NCBI GenBank assembly: GCA_947071955.1
Contig: CAMTGL010000030.1
Location: forward strand, 1 to 13,345
Direction: 5' to 3'
Length of the DNA stretch: 13,345 nt
Source: an uncultured Plesiomonas sp.
GTDB lineage: Bacteria; Pseudomonadota; Gammaproteobacteria; Enterobacterales; CAMTGL01
This document shows, in pieces, positions 6,444-13,087 of the stretch (position 1 is the stretch's first letter; each line of letters starts with the position of its first letter). Both the position numbers and the translations under genes were made by a program. The notes beneath the pieces are model-generated. The model was not told the origin of the DNA and did not search any database. It saw only the letters and a list, made by a program, of their open reading frames with translations.

Positions 6444-7619
6444 TTACGCCTGCGTAGCCTTGGCCTGATTCGGGTTCTCATGCGGCAGGCCATTATCAAC
6501 CAGTAAACTGATTGCGCCATCACCGGTCACGTTACAGGCCGTACCAAAACTATCTTGAGCCAGATACAGAGCAATCATCAGTGCCAACTGTGCTTCGGTA
6601 AACCCGAGCATTGAGCCCAACAGACCCAGTGCTGACATGACCGCACCACCAGGTGCACCTGGAGCAGCAATCATAGTAACACCCAGCATCAAAATAAACG
6701 GCAGCATGGTCAGCAGGCTTGGAATAGCCATGTGCTGTGCCAGATACATAACCGCAGTCGCACAGGTCACTAAGGTAATGGTCGAACCGGAGAGATGAAT
6801 GGTCGCGCACAGTGGAACGGTAAAGTTTGCCACCCCCTCACTCACCCCCATTGCTTTACTCTGACGCAATGTGACTGGAATAGTGGCGGCAGATGACATC
6901 GTCCCCACTGCAGTAAAATAGGCTGGCAGCATAGTACGAAGTAAAAACAGCGGTGAACGGCCAGATACCAAGCCCGCAGCAACATACAGTACGGTCAACC
7001 ACAACCAGTGCATACTGATTGCCAGAACCAACACAATACCGAACGTTTTCAAGGTGCTAAAGACTGTACCATCAAGGGTCATTTCGGCAAAAACGCCCGC
7101 AATATACAGTGGCAGCAAAGGAATAATGACCTTTGCCAGTAAACCATCAATAATGTCACGGCCACCATCACTGGCAGATTTCAGTGTGACGTTCTGTGTT
7201 TTACTGATCCCGATCCCGAACAAAAATGCCGTTGCCAGTGCGGTCATCACCCCAAATAGTGGGGGAATCGACATCTGCATAAATGGCTCTAATTTTACCG
7301 CATTGTGTGCGACAGATTCAGTGACCGGTGTTAACAGTGGAATAACCTGACTGGCGATCAGAAACGCTACCGTGCCAGCAACAATGGTTGAGGCGTACGC
7401 CAGCCCCACCGTTTTACCGAGCAACTTACCCGAATTTTGCGGCAAACTGGCAATACCACTGGTAATAAAAAACAAAATAATCAGTGGGATAGTAAAATTA
7501 ATCATTTCACCAATCAGCACTTTTACGGTTAACAGTGTACGTAAAAACCATTCGGGGGCAAGAAAGCCGAAGATCACCCCAGCCAGTATCCCGGCGATGA
7601 GTTTCGCTATTAATTTCAT
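6444..7619 (-). CDS. DAACS-family (SDF fold) sodium/proton-coupled symporter, divergent substrate site
   Basis: This 391-aa polytopic inner-membrane protein has the hallmarks of the glutamate/dicarboxylate:cation symporter family: an HP1 loop with serine cluster (GTMSSAATIPVT, 239-250), a TM7 motif region (ATIHLSGST, 272-280), an HP2 loop (APGAPGGAVM, 319-328) and a TM8 motif (DSFGTACNVTGD, 356-367). Compared with archaeal GltPh, Asp394, Thr398, Asn401 and Asp405 equivalents are kept. The substrate-carboxylate Arg397 is Gly359, and Asn310/Asp312 of the NMDGT motif are His275/Ser277. This argues against a typical acidic amino acid or C4-dicarboxylate substrate. The length is slightly short of DctA/GltP (about 430). 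ATG 7619 has AGGA about 8 nt upstream. A lipoprotein gene follows 36 nt downstream on the same strand. Substrate not assigned. Confidence 0.85.
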   Translation of the reverse strand: MKLIAKLIAGILAGVIFGFLAPEWFLRTLLTVKVLIGEMINFTIPLIILFFITSGIASLPQNSGKLLGKTVGLAYASTIVAGTVAFLIASQVIPLLTPVTESVAHNAVKLEPFMQMSIPPLFGVMTALATAFLFGIGISKTQNVTLKSASDGGRDIIDGLLAKVIIPLLPLYIAGVFAEMTLDGTVFSTLKTFGIVLVLAISMHWLWLTVLYVAAGLVSGRSPLFLLRTMLPAYFTAVGTMSSAATIPVTLRQSKAMGVSEGVANFTVPLCATIHLSGSTITLVTCATAVMYLAQHMAIPSLLTMLPFILMLGVTMIAAPGAPGGAVMSALGLLGSMLGFTEAQLALMIALYLAQDSFGTACNVTGDGAISLLVDNGLPHENPNQAKATQA

Positions 7620-7775
7620 GTAAGAATTCCTGTACTTAATCGTGGTTTATCACTTTTTTATTGCTAGTCATAACTAACCGCTAGCATTGTTGAATAAACT
7701 ACCATAAAAACAGCAAAACATCTGTGACTAGAATGCAAGGAAGAGATGAGCGGAATGTAACAACGATCCAAATAA

Positions 7776-7802
7776 AAAAAGGAGACATAAAGTCTCCTTT
7801 TT
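7776..7802 (-). terminator. Terminator downstream of grcA
   Basis: AAAAAGGAGAC (7776-7786) pairs perfectly with GTCTCCTTTTT (7792-7802) around a 5-nt loop. Read on the - strand it ends in a T-run, about 40 nt after the grcA stop. The symmetric A/T tails mean it could also stop + strand transcripts, shielding the symporter promoter region (7620-7775) from either side. Confidence 0.85.
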
Positions 7803-7840
7803 GCAGCTAAATAAACAACTTAGCGGTGTATCACCAATAT

Positions 7841-8224
7841 TTACAGGCTTTGTGTAAAGGTACGGGTAATCACGTCACGCTGCTGTTCTGGAGTCAGTGA
7901 GTTGAAACGCACTGCATAACCAGAAACACGAATAGTCAGTTGTGGGTACTTTTCTGGGTGATTGACCGCATCTTCGAGTGTTTCACGCTTGAGTACGTTA
8001 ACGTTCAGGTGCTGACCACCTTCAACACGTACTGTTGGTGCTACATCTAGCGCCACTTCACGGTACTCAATGTCACCCAGTTCATTAACCGGTACGATCT
8101 GGTCTTCAGCAAAATCACTCTTTGCACAAACACAACGAGCTTCATTAGTGGTGCTGTCTAGTAACCAGAAAGAGTTCAGCAGTGAGTCATTTGCTGCTTT
8201 AGTGATCTGAATTCCAGTAATCAT
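7841..8224 (-). CDS. grcA: Autonomous glycyl radical cofactor GrcA
   Basis: GrcA (YfiD) is a small stand-in for the C-terminal domain of pyruvate formate-lyase. It restores activity to enzyme whose glycyl-radical region has been cleaved by oxygen. The product from ATG 8224 is 127 aa, the same as E. coli GrcA, beginning Met-Ile-Thr-Gly-Ile-Gln. It carries the glycyl radical site in RVSGYAVRF near the C-terminus and the ending TPEQQRDVITRTFTQSL. I reject the in-frame upstream start at 8239 because MITG is the conserved start and is preceded by GGGAG (8232-8236). The gene is followed by its own terminator and preceded by FNR-like sites, in line with E. coli, where grcA is induced without oxygen and at acid pH. 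Its position two genes from ung echoes the E. coli grcA-ung order. Confidence 0.97.
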   Translation of the reverse strand: MITGIQITKAANDSLLNSFWLLDSTTNEARCVCAKSDFAEDQIVPVNELGDIEYREVALDVAPTVRVEGGQHLNVNVLKRETLEDAVNHPEKYPQLTIRVSGYAVRFNSLTPEQQRDVITRTFTQSL

Positions 8225-8243
8225 AGCGATCTCCCGCAAGGTA

Positions 8244-8270
8244 ATTATAGAAAGAGTTGATAGTTTACAA
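8244..8270 (-). promoter_or_regulatory. Candidate grcA promoter with overlapping weak FNR-like site
   Basis: On the - strand a perfect TATAAT (8249 to 8244) follows TTGTAA (8270 to 8265) with a 15-nt spacer, shorter than ideal. It would give a leader of only about 12 nt before ATG 8224. TTGATAGTTTACAA (8257-8270) overlaps it and fits the FNR consensus TTGATNNNNATCAA at 8 of 10 fixed positions. The true start may lie elsewhere in this gap. Confidence 0.4.
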
Positions 8271-8300
8271 CCTTTGTTGATGGTTATTGTGTGACCTTGC

Positions 8301-8314
8301 TTGATTTATGTCAA
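8301..8314 (-). promoter_or_regulatory. FNR box upstream of grcA
   Basis: The - strand reads TTGACATAAATCAA, which matches the FNR consensus TTGATNNNNATCAA at 9 of 10 fixed positions. It lies 77 nt upstream of the grcA start. E. coli grcA (yfiD) is known to be controlled by FNR from two upstream sites, so this is a likely functional counterpart. Confidence 0.65.
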
Positions 8315-8422
8315 TATCCAGATCAAAAGTAAGGGCTAATTGCACAGCTAAAAATGATCCGCCGCACATTTAACTTTACGCGCGCAAATTCAGAATAAGT
8401 AAAAACTGATCTAGATTCGGGC

Positions 8423-8731
8423 TTAGCTCTTCTCTAATTTATCGAACTGTAAGACATTCATAAAATCATGCTGATACTGCTCTTCCAGTGCATGCCGCCA
8501 GTATTGTTGTGACAGAGGCAACAGGAAAAAATACTCACGGGTCGTATCCGTTGAGAATGCCATACCAAGCGGCATCAGCTCATGGTGAATATCGTGTACA
8601 AAATCGAGTGAAAACTTGGTTCGACCGGTCAGTAAGCTGATGTCTTTACGGGTTAAATAAACCCCCTGTTTATTATTTTTAAAACGTTCAAACAGCCACT
8701 GAGCAAACTCTTTTGCGCTGATCATCGACAT
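8423..8731 (-). CDS. Uncharacterised 102-aa protein between grcA and ung
   Basis: I do not recognise a family. The start ATG at 8731 follows GAGG with a 5-nt spacer, a good ribosome site; the ATG two codons later (8725) is less well placed. The protein is charged and apparently soluble: no signal peptide or membrane segment. The N-terminal part (AKEFAQWLFERFKNN) looks like an amphipathic helix. The middle (LTRKDISLLTG, then SLDFVHDIHHELMPLGMAF and REYFFLLPL) has the rhythm of helix-helix-strand seen in small winged-helix proteins, but that is only a guess. A plausible promoter sits just upstream, so it is probably transcribed alone, divergently from ung. Codon use resembles the neighbours. 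It is real by start-site quality, length and placement rather than by homology. Confidence 0.7.
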   Translation of the reverse strand: MSMISAKEFAQWLFERFKNNKQGVYLTRKDISLLTGRTKFSLDFVHDIHHELMPLGMAFSTDTTREYFFLLPLSQQYWRHALEEQYQHDFMNVLQFDKLEKS

Positions 8732-8763
8732 AAATACCTCAACATCGCCTGCCTTTTGTTAAC

Positions 8764-8793
8764 AGCATAGCAACAAAGAGACAATGCAGCCAA
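8764..8793 (-). promoter_or_regulatory. Candidate sigma-70 promoter for the 102-aa ORF
   Basis: On the - strand TTGGCT (8793 to 8788) and TATGCT (8769 to 8764) are separated by 18 nt, and the -10 is preceded by TGC, giving an extended -10. Transcription would start near 8757, about 26 nt before ATG 8731. Confidence 0.45.
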
Positions 8794-8910
8794 AACTGCG
8801 GCTGGCCAGTGTGATGGGCAACAGGGTAAGCTGAGGGCTTTCTATCTATTGATGAGAGATGAGTAGCGTTATCGTTCTGCTCATTTTGCTGAATCACGAA
8901 GAGGTTCAAC

Positions 8911-9582
8911 ATGCCAGAACAAACTTGGAGTTCGGTTATTGGGGCGGAAAAGCAACAACCCTATTTTATGGATATCATGCAGCGTGTTGCCGCAGAAAGA
9001 GCCGCAGGAAAAGAGATTTATCCCCCAGAAAAAGATGTTTTCAGTGCTTTTCGCTATACACCATTTGATCAGGTGAAAGTTGTCATTCTAGGGCAAGATC
9101 CGTATCACGGGCCGAACCAAGCACACGGATTATGCTTTTCAGTGCAACCGGGCATTGCAACGCCCCCTTCACTGCTCAATATGTATAAAGAGCTGAAAAC
9201 CGATATTCCCGGCTTTGAAATACCCAATCATGGCTGTTTAAGCAGCTGGACAACGCAGGGAATTTTACTGCTCAACACGGTATTAACCGTAGAGCGTAGC
9301 AAGGCGCATTCACACGCCAAATTTGGCTGGGAAACCTTTACCGATGCAGTAATTTCCGCAATTAATACGCACCGCGAGGGGGTTATTTTCCTGCTATGGG
9401 GGGCGCATGCACAGAAAAAAGGGCAGATGATTGATCGTCAGCGCCATCATGTATTAACCGCACCACACCCTTCACCGCTTTCGGCACACCGCGGTTTTCT
9501 CGGGTGTAAACACTTCTCACAAACCAACCAGATTTTACAGCAAAAAGGCTTAGCACCGATTAACTGGCAGCCGGAGATCTGA
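8911..9582 (+). CDS. ung: Uracil-DNA glycosylase
   Basis: Ung cuts uracil from DNA as the first step of base-excision repair of deaminated cytosine. The 223-aa product has every family 1 motif: the water-activating loop GQDPYHG with Asp63, PPSLLNMYKEL, LLLNTVLTV, LLWGAHAQKKG, and the DNA-intercalation loop HPSPLS with His186, followed by HRGFLGCKHF. Length and sequence fit E. coli Ung (229 aa). ATG 8911 has GAGG 6 nt upstream. A longer ORF in another frame across the start (8859-9068) is a shadow. The gene is divergent from the 102-aa ORF and is followed by two hairpins, the second a good terminator. No clear promoter stands out in 8794-8905. Confidence 0.98.
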   Translation: MPEQTWSSVIGAEKQQPYFMDIMQRVAAERAAGKEIYPPEKDVFSAFRYTPFDQVKVVILGQDPYHGPNQAHGLCFSVQPGIATPPSLLNMYKELKTDIPGFEIPNHGCLSSWTTQGILLLNTVLTVERSKAHSHAKFGWETFTDAVISAINTHREGVIFLLWGAHAQKKGQMIDRQRHHVLTAPHPSPLSAHRGFLGCKHFSQTNQILQQKGLAPINWQPEI

Positions 9583-9651
9583 GGTTCAATACTGATATAC
9601 GGTGTGGTGGTGGTGGTTCTCTTGTTCTAATGGCGTGGTTTTTCATGTACT

Positions 9652-9692
9652 GCGCTATTTACGCTATTACACGGTAATGACGTAAATGGCGC
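9652..9692 (+). repeat. Long hairpin in the ung-cra gap
   Basis: GCGCTATTTACG (9652-9663) pairs with CGTAAATGGCGC (9681-9692) over 12 bp with one T-G wobble. Past a C-A mismatch a second stem, TATTAC (9665-9670) with GTAATG (9674-9679), adds 6 bp including one wobble around a 3-nt loop. There is no T-run after it. Its last four bases (9689-9692) are also the first four of the terminator that follows, so both cannot fold fully at once. No second copy was seen in this window. Confidence 0.7.
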
Positions 9693-9727
9693 ACCTACCT
9701 GTAAAGGCAGGTGCGCGGGTTCTTTTT
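9689..9727 (+). terminator. ung terminator
   Basis: GCGCACCT (9689-9696) pairs with AGGTGCGC (9709-9716). After an A-C mismatch, CCT (9698-9700) pairs with AGG (9705-9707) around a GTAA tetraloop. The T-rich stretch TTCTTTTT (9720-9727) follows. The polarity suits + strand transcripts from ung; there is no T-run in the cra direction. Confidence 0.75.
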
Positions 9728-9745
9728 GGTAACACAGCTAAACGC

Positions 9746-10765
9746 TTACTCTGCGCTATGCAAACGGCTCAACGTACCGCGCCATGTCAGCTTACGCTGC
9801 ATACGGGTCATTCCCGGCTGCGGTTTGTCAGTACCATCAAGGCTATCCAACACCAGTTTCAATACGGTTTCAGCCACATCACGATGGCGCTGTGACAGTG
9901 ACATCACCTTACAGCCCAGAAAATCTAATAATTCGTGATCACCAAATGTGGCAATCGTCAGTGAAGAGGGGATCTTGCCGTAATGAGCAATGATCTCATC
10001 AAGCACGCCTTGCAGCAGTGCAAACGACGTTGTAAACAGCGCATCAGGCAGTGGATTATCCTGCAACCACGTTTTAAAACGTACGGCAGCAGCATCACGC
10101 TCATAACTGGCCGCATGCAAATAAGTGATACTGCGCTTATCCCCCTCACAAGCCTGACGAAAACCCTGCTCACGCAGCTGACTTACCGATAACTCAGGCA
10201 GTGCGCCCACATAAACAATCGAAGCAACATCTTTTTGCTGCAACAGCTCATGTCCGAGCACTTCAGCATCAGCACGGTCAGCCCCCACAACACTGATAAA
10301 GTGCTGGGGATCAAGCGCACGGTCGAGGGCGATAATCGGCAAATCGCGCCCTGCCCACTGCTGATAAAACGCATGGGTTGATGAAAGCGCCGTAGAGACA
10401 ATCAGAGCATCTACCTGACGCTGCAACAGATGGCTAACACAGCGCATCTCGTTGTCAGTATTATCTTCCGAGCAGGCAATCAGTAATTGATAACCATGCT
10501 GACGCGCACGGCGCTCTAAATGGTTCGCAATACGGGTATAACTGGTATTCTCCAGATCGGGGATCACTAACCCAATCGAACGGGTTCGCCCTGCCCGCAA
10601 ACCAGCCGCCACTGCATTGGGCTGATAGTTGTGCTCGCGCACTACCGCCATCACTTTCTCGACCGTTTTATCGCTCACACGGTACTGTTTTGCCTTGCCA
10701 TTAATGACATAACTGGCCGTAGTACGTGACACTCCGGCTAATTGGGCGATCTCATCTAATTTCAC
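9746..10765 (-). CDS. cra: Catabolite repressor/activator Cra (FruR)
   Basis: Cra is the LacI-family global regulator that represses glycolytic and activates gluconeogenic genes and is released from DNA by fructose phosphates. The product is 339 aa (E. coli 334). Residues 1-60 hold the LacI-type helix-turn-helix and hinge (LDEIAQLAGVSRTTASYVING, VVREHNYQPNAVAAGLR), nearly identical to E. coli Cra. Residues from about 62 form the periplasmic-binding-protein-like effector domain (SIGLVIPDLENTSYTRIANHLE, ALPELSVSQLREQGFR, ALFTTSFALLQGV). The start is GTG 10765 with GGGGA 6 nt upstream; E. coli cra also uses GTG. In E. coli the gene sits between ilvH and mraZ, but here it is between ung and a GntR regulator, so its neighbourhood has been rearranged. 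No obvious terminator follows its stop on the - strand. It is divergent from the GntR gene across 301 nt. Confidence 0.97.
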   Translation of the reverse strand: MKLDEIAQLAGVSRTTASYVINGKAKQYRVSDKTVEKVMAVVREHNYQPNAVAAGLRAGRTRSIGLVIPDLENTSYTRIANHLERRARQHGYQLLIACSEDNTDNEMRCVSHLLQRQVDALIVSTALSSTHAFYQQWAGRDLPIIALDRALDPQHFISVVGADRADAEVLGHELLQQKDVASIVYVGALPELSVSQLREQGFRQACEGDKRSITYLHAASYERDAAAVRFKTWLQDNPLPDALFTTSFALLQGVLDEIIAHYGKIPSSLTIATFGDHELLDFLGCKVMSLSQRHRDVAETVLKLVLDSLDGTDKPQPGMTRMQRKLTWRGTLSRLHSAE

Positions 10766-11066
10766 TACAATCCCCTTTTGATGAGATTTACATATAATTG
10801 AAGATCTAACCGCATAACGACTGAACTATGCAATATTTTTTTAGTTTTAATCTCACGTATTTAGCACTTTATTTACAGCTCAGCGGTGTGAACCTAAATA
10901 GAGAAAAATAAACTCCTTACTGCTCACACTTTCCATGTAATTTTTTGATATGCAATAGTAGGCCTGTTATAAAAACGACATACTCTGCAGTAAAAAAGCA
11001 ACAGTGCTTCACTTCTTCACTACCATTATTATTCATTGATCTGCATGTTGTTTTTTGGGGGAAAGT
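10766..11066. other. Divergent intergenic region between cra and the GntR regulator gene
   Basis: This AT-rich gap holds both promoters and no gene. TATGCAATA occurs twice as a direct repeat (10828-10836 and 10949-10957), the second copy inside the spacer of the GntR-gene promoter. GCATA (10812-10816) and TATGC (10828-10832) form a short inverted repeat. These are possible operator sites but too short to claim. A short minus-strand ORF at 10917-11102 overlaps the promoter and has no coding character. Confidence 0.5.
10945..10973 (+). promoter_or_regulatory. Sigma-70 promoter of the CsiR-like regulator gene
   Basis: TTGATA (10945-10950) and TATAAA (10968-10973) each match 5 of 6 consensus bases, with the ideal 17-nt spacer. 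Transcription should start near 10980, leaving an untranslated leader of about 87 nt before GTG 11067. Confidence 0.75.
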
Positions 11067-11765
11067 GTGTCGAGTCAAACCATTACCGATAAAATATTCC
11101 ATATTATAAAAAAAGACATTCTGTTAGGGATATTAAAGCCAAGTCAAAAACTGGTTGTAGCTGAATTAAAAGAGCATTACGGCGTTGGCGCATCACCCAT
11201 TCGTGAAGCTCTTATTAAGTTATCATGGTCAAAATTTGTCTGTATTGAGCCACAAAAAGGCTGTTGGGTTGCACCGGTTTCCGTTGCAGAATTGGAAGAT
11301 ATTCTTGAAACCAGGCAGATTTTAGAGCGTATTTTACTGACCAAATCGATCGAGCAAGGCAGCGAAGAGTGGGAGCTCAATGTTCTGACCAGCCACCATA
11401 AACTAGCCAGAATAGATGATCCGGCAAACCCGAACATTGATTATGATGAGTGGGAAATCAGGCACAGTCAGTTTCATTTAGCACTGTTTAGCGGCAGTAA
11501 TAACCCTAAAATGCAGGAGTTTTTGCAAAATATTCTTGAGCAAATTGCCCGCTATCGGCACGTATGGGTGAGTGTGCATTTAGATTATGATAAGCGTTAT
11601 CATGATAACGGTGAGCACGAAAAGCTGATGCAAGCAGTACTTAACCGCGATATTCCGCGAGCGATAATGCTAACAGAGCAGCACTCTAGCCGTGCGTTTG
11701 ATCTGTTTAAAAAATCAATTCAACAACTTGCAAATATTGATGCACTACAAAAATCACCCGTGTAA
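11067..11765 (+). CDS. GntR-family (FCD subfamily) transcriptional regulator, CsiR-like
   Basis: This is a 232-aa DNA-binding regulator. The N-terminal winged helix (residues about 5-72) contains YGVGASPIREALIKL and ends in a wing, EPQKGCWVAPVS. The C-terminal FCD helical bundle (about 76-220) contains RHSQFHLALFSGSN, NGEHEKLMQAVLNRD and a late histidine. His137, His184 and His206 are candidate ligands of the FCD metal site. Overall it aligns by eye with E. coli CsiR (GabC), the repressor of the csiD-gab genes, but no gab genes are in view, so the effector is unknown. I choose GTG 11067, behind GGGGGA (11057-11062), over the in-frame TTG at 11055, which would place the start upstream of that ribosome site. 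It is preceded by a near-consensus promoter and followed by a shared terminator, so it is monocistronic. The first lines of the gene are notably AT-rich. Confidence 0.9.
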   Translation: MSSQTITDKIFHIIKKDILLGILKPSQKLVVAELKEHYGVGASPIREALIKLSWSKFVCIEPQKGCWVAPVSVAELEDILETRQILERILLTKSIEQGSEEWELNVLTSHHKLARIDDPANPNIDYDEWEIRHSQFHLALFSGSNNPKMQEFLQNILEQIARYRHVWVSVHLDYDKRYHDNGEHEKLMQAVLNRDIPRAIMLTEQHSSRAFDLFKKSIQQLANIDALQKSPV

Positions 11766-11862
11766 ATTAACAACATATAAAAGCAACTAACGGGTTTACA
11801 CTACGATAACTTAACTTTTTACCCCTGCTTAAATGGCAGAGCATTTTGGTGCTATTGGATAA

Positions 11863-11901
11863 AAAAAGGGCACTGACTTTAATAGGATCAGTGCCCTTTT
11901 T
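11863..11901. terminator. Bidirectional terminator between the GntR regulator and the Ntn hydrolase gene
   Basis: AAAAAGGGCACTGA (11863-11876) pairs perfectly with TCAGTGCCCTTTTT (11888-11901) around an 11-nt loop. A- and T-runs on either side serve both strands: about 100 nt after the regulator stop on +, and about 55 nt after the hydrolase stop on -. Confidence 0.93.
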
Positions 11902-11956
11902 ATTTTTCGATATCACCCTAATTATAAAGAGTCATTATCAAATAAGTTATATGTCA

Positions 11957-13021
11957 TTAAAACGGTGCTTTAATTTCTTTAAATTTCTTACTTACATCAC
12001 CCGATAGATTCATATCATCAGGGTTAATCATCATTACTGGGGATCCAGCATCAAGTTTAAAGCTATTTAGATCAACCCAGAGCACATTCGGGCTAGTGGT
12101 TAATTCAAAGAAATAGTGTTTATCTGCAAGGTTAGCTACCGTACGGTACTCAGTATTATATATTCCAAAGTCAGCATAAGGTGCGCCAAACGGCACTGAT
12201 ACATTACGCGCAATGGCAAGCATTGATGCTACGGCTGAGCGCTCATCCTTAGGTTTTGGTAGCATTGCTGAGTAATACGCCGCACGTTGGAAACGATCTG
12301 TTGCTTTTACATTACCGGGTAATGGTGTATCACTGCTTGGATTTGAGAAGTCATGTTTTTTCAGTAACTCAAGCTGCTGATCATAGGTTGGGTCATTGGT
12401 CATGATTTTATTTTCGCGACCATGGTGAACCATCATTTCACCTTTCACATATTCAATAATGGCCGAATCACCGCTTGCATCTTCAATTGCCAGATGCACT
12501 GTTGCATTATGACCATGTGATTTAACCATAACAACTTGAATCCCCTTAAGGAGTTCAATCGCTTCTTTTACATTAGCCGCATTATCAAGCAGGTACTGTG
12601 CCCATAATGCAGCCTGAAGTCCCTGCTTGCTAGTATCACGTGGGCCAAAATCAGTCTGTTTTAGATACAGCATGTGTGCGCCTAAACCACGTTCATTAAT
12701 ACCATCTGCAGTGCCTATACCATAAATAGTAGTGACCACGCTGCCGTATTTAGAGATCCATTTTGCCGGATTCTCGGTAAATACAACTTCTGTACCAGCC
12801 AAGCTGCCATTACGCTCTATTCCACGCGGGAAGACGGTTAAGGTTGGATCGGTAGATTCAGGCCAATCCATAGTACGACCAACAATAGGGGCAAATTGGT
12901 TATCATTCCACAATACGCGAGTACAAGCATCCGCAACCGGTTGCCATGCTAATAAACCAAAAGTTGCAGAGAGTACTAATTTAGATAGAGTGCGGTTAAC
13001 AATGCGTTTTTTCATATCCAT
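11957..13021 (-). CDS. Secreted choloylglycine hydrolase/penicillin V acylase family Ntn hydrolase
   Basis: The 354-aa product starts with a Sec signal peptide (basic KKR, hydrophobic core LSKLVLSATFGLLAW, cleavage after Ala-Asp-Ala at 32). This exposes Cys33 as the first residue, exactly the N-terminal nucleophile this family needs. Other family residues are visible: Arg49 and Asp52 in GRTMDW, Asn109 in DGINERGL, Asn209 in MTNDP, and Arg243 in DRFQRA. The family cleaves linear amides: conjugated bile salts, penicillin V or acyl-homoserine lactones. Substrate cannot be told from motifs. Gram-negative members are commonly exported as here. I choose ATG 13021, 9 nt after GAGG; ATG 13015 is possible and TTG 13048 unlikely. 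A LysR-type gene ends 66 nt upstream on the same strand. Confidence 0.92.
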   Translation of the reverse strand: MDMKKRIVNRTLSKLVLSATFGLLAWQPVADACTRVLWNDNQFAPIVGRTMDWPESTDPTLTVFPRGIERNGSLAGTEVVFTENPAKWISKYGSVVTTIYGIGTADGINERGLGAHMLYLKQTDFGPRDTSKQGLQAALWAQYLLDNAANVKEAIELLKGIQVVMVKSHGHNATVHLAIEDASGDSAIIEYVKGEMMVHHGRENKIMTNDPTYDQQLELLKKHDFSNPSSDTPLPGNVKATDRFQRAAYYSAMLPKPKDERSAVASMLAIARNVSVPFGAPYADFGIYNTEYRTVANLADKHYFFELTTSPNVLWVDLNSFKLDAGSPVMMINPDDMNLSGDVSKKFKEIKAPF

Positions 13022-13087
13022 ACAAATAAACCTCATTAATATAATCAAATCAATCTATTTCACTATAGGCCCAATAAGCAACCAAAG

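Noticed and set aside
6550..6810. 86-aa ORF inside the symporter gene
   Set aside because: Same-strand out-of-frame shadow of a clear membrane transporter with full family motifs.
7650..7695. GCTAG/CTAGC and TAGT/ACTA inverted repeats upstream of the symporter as an operator
   Set aside because: Arms are only 4-5 bp in AT-rich DNA, with no matching promoter context; not enough to call a site.
8859..9068. 69-aa ORF overlapping the start of ung
   Set aside because: It is out of frame with ung, and its sequence is the alternate reading of conserved Ung codons.
9601..9618. GTG/GGT triplet repeat after ung, possibly related to the ACC run in thrL
   Set aside because: A short low-complexity tract; its complementarity to the leader threonine codons is expected by chance for such simple triplets.
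9686..9993. Plus-strand ORFs of 69-75 aa over the end of cra
   Set aside because: Antisense to the conserved C-terminal part of Cra, with no independent ribosome site or family resemblance.
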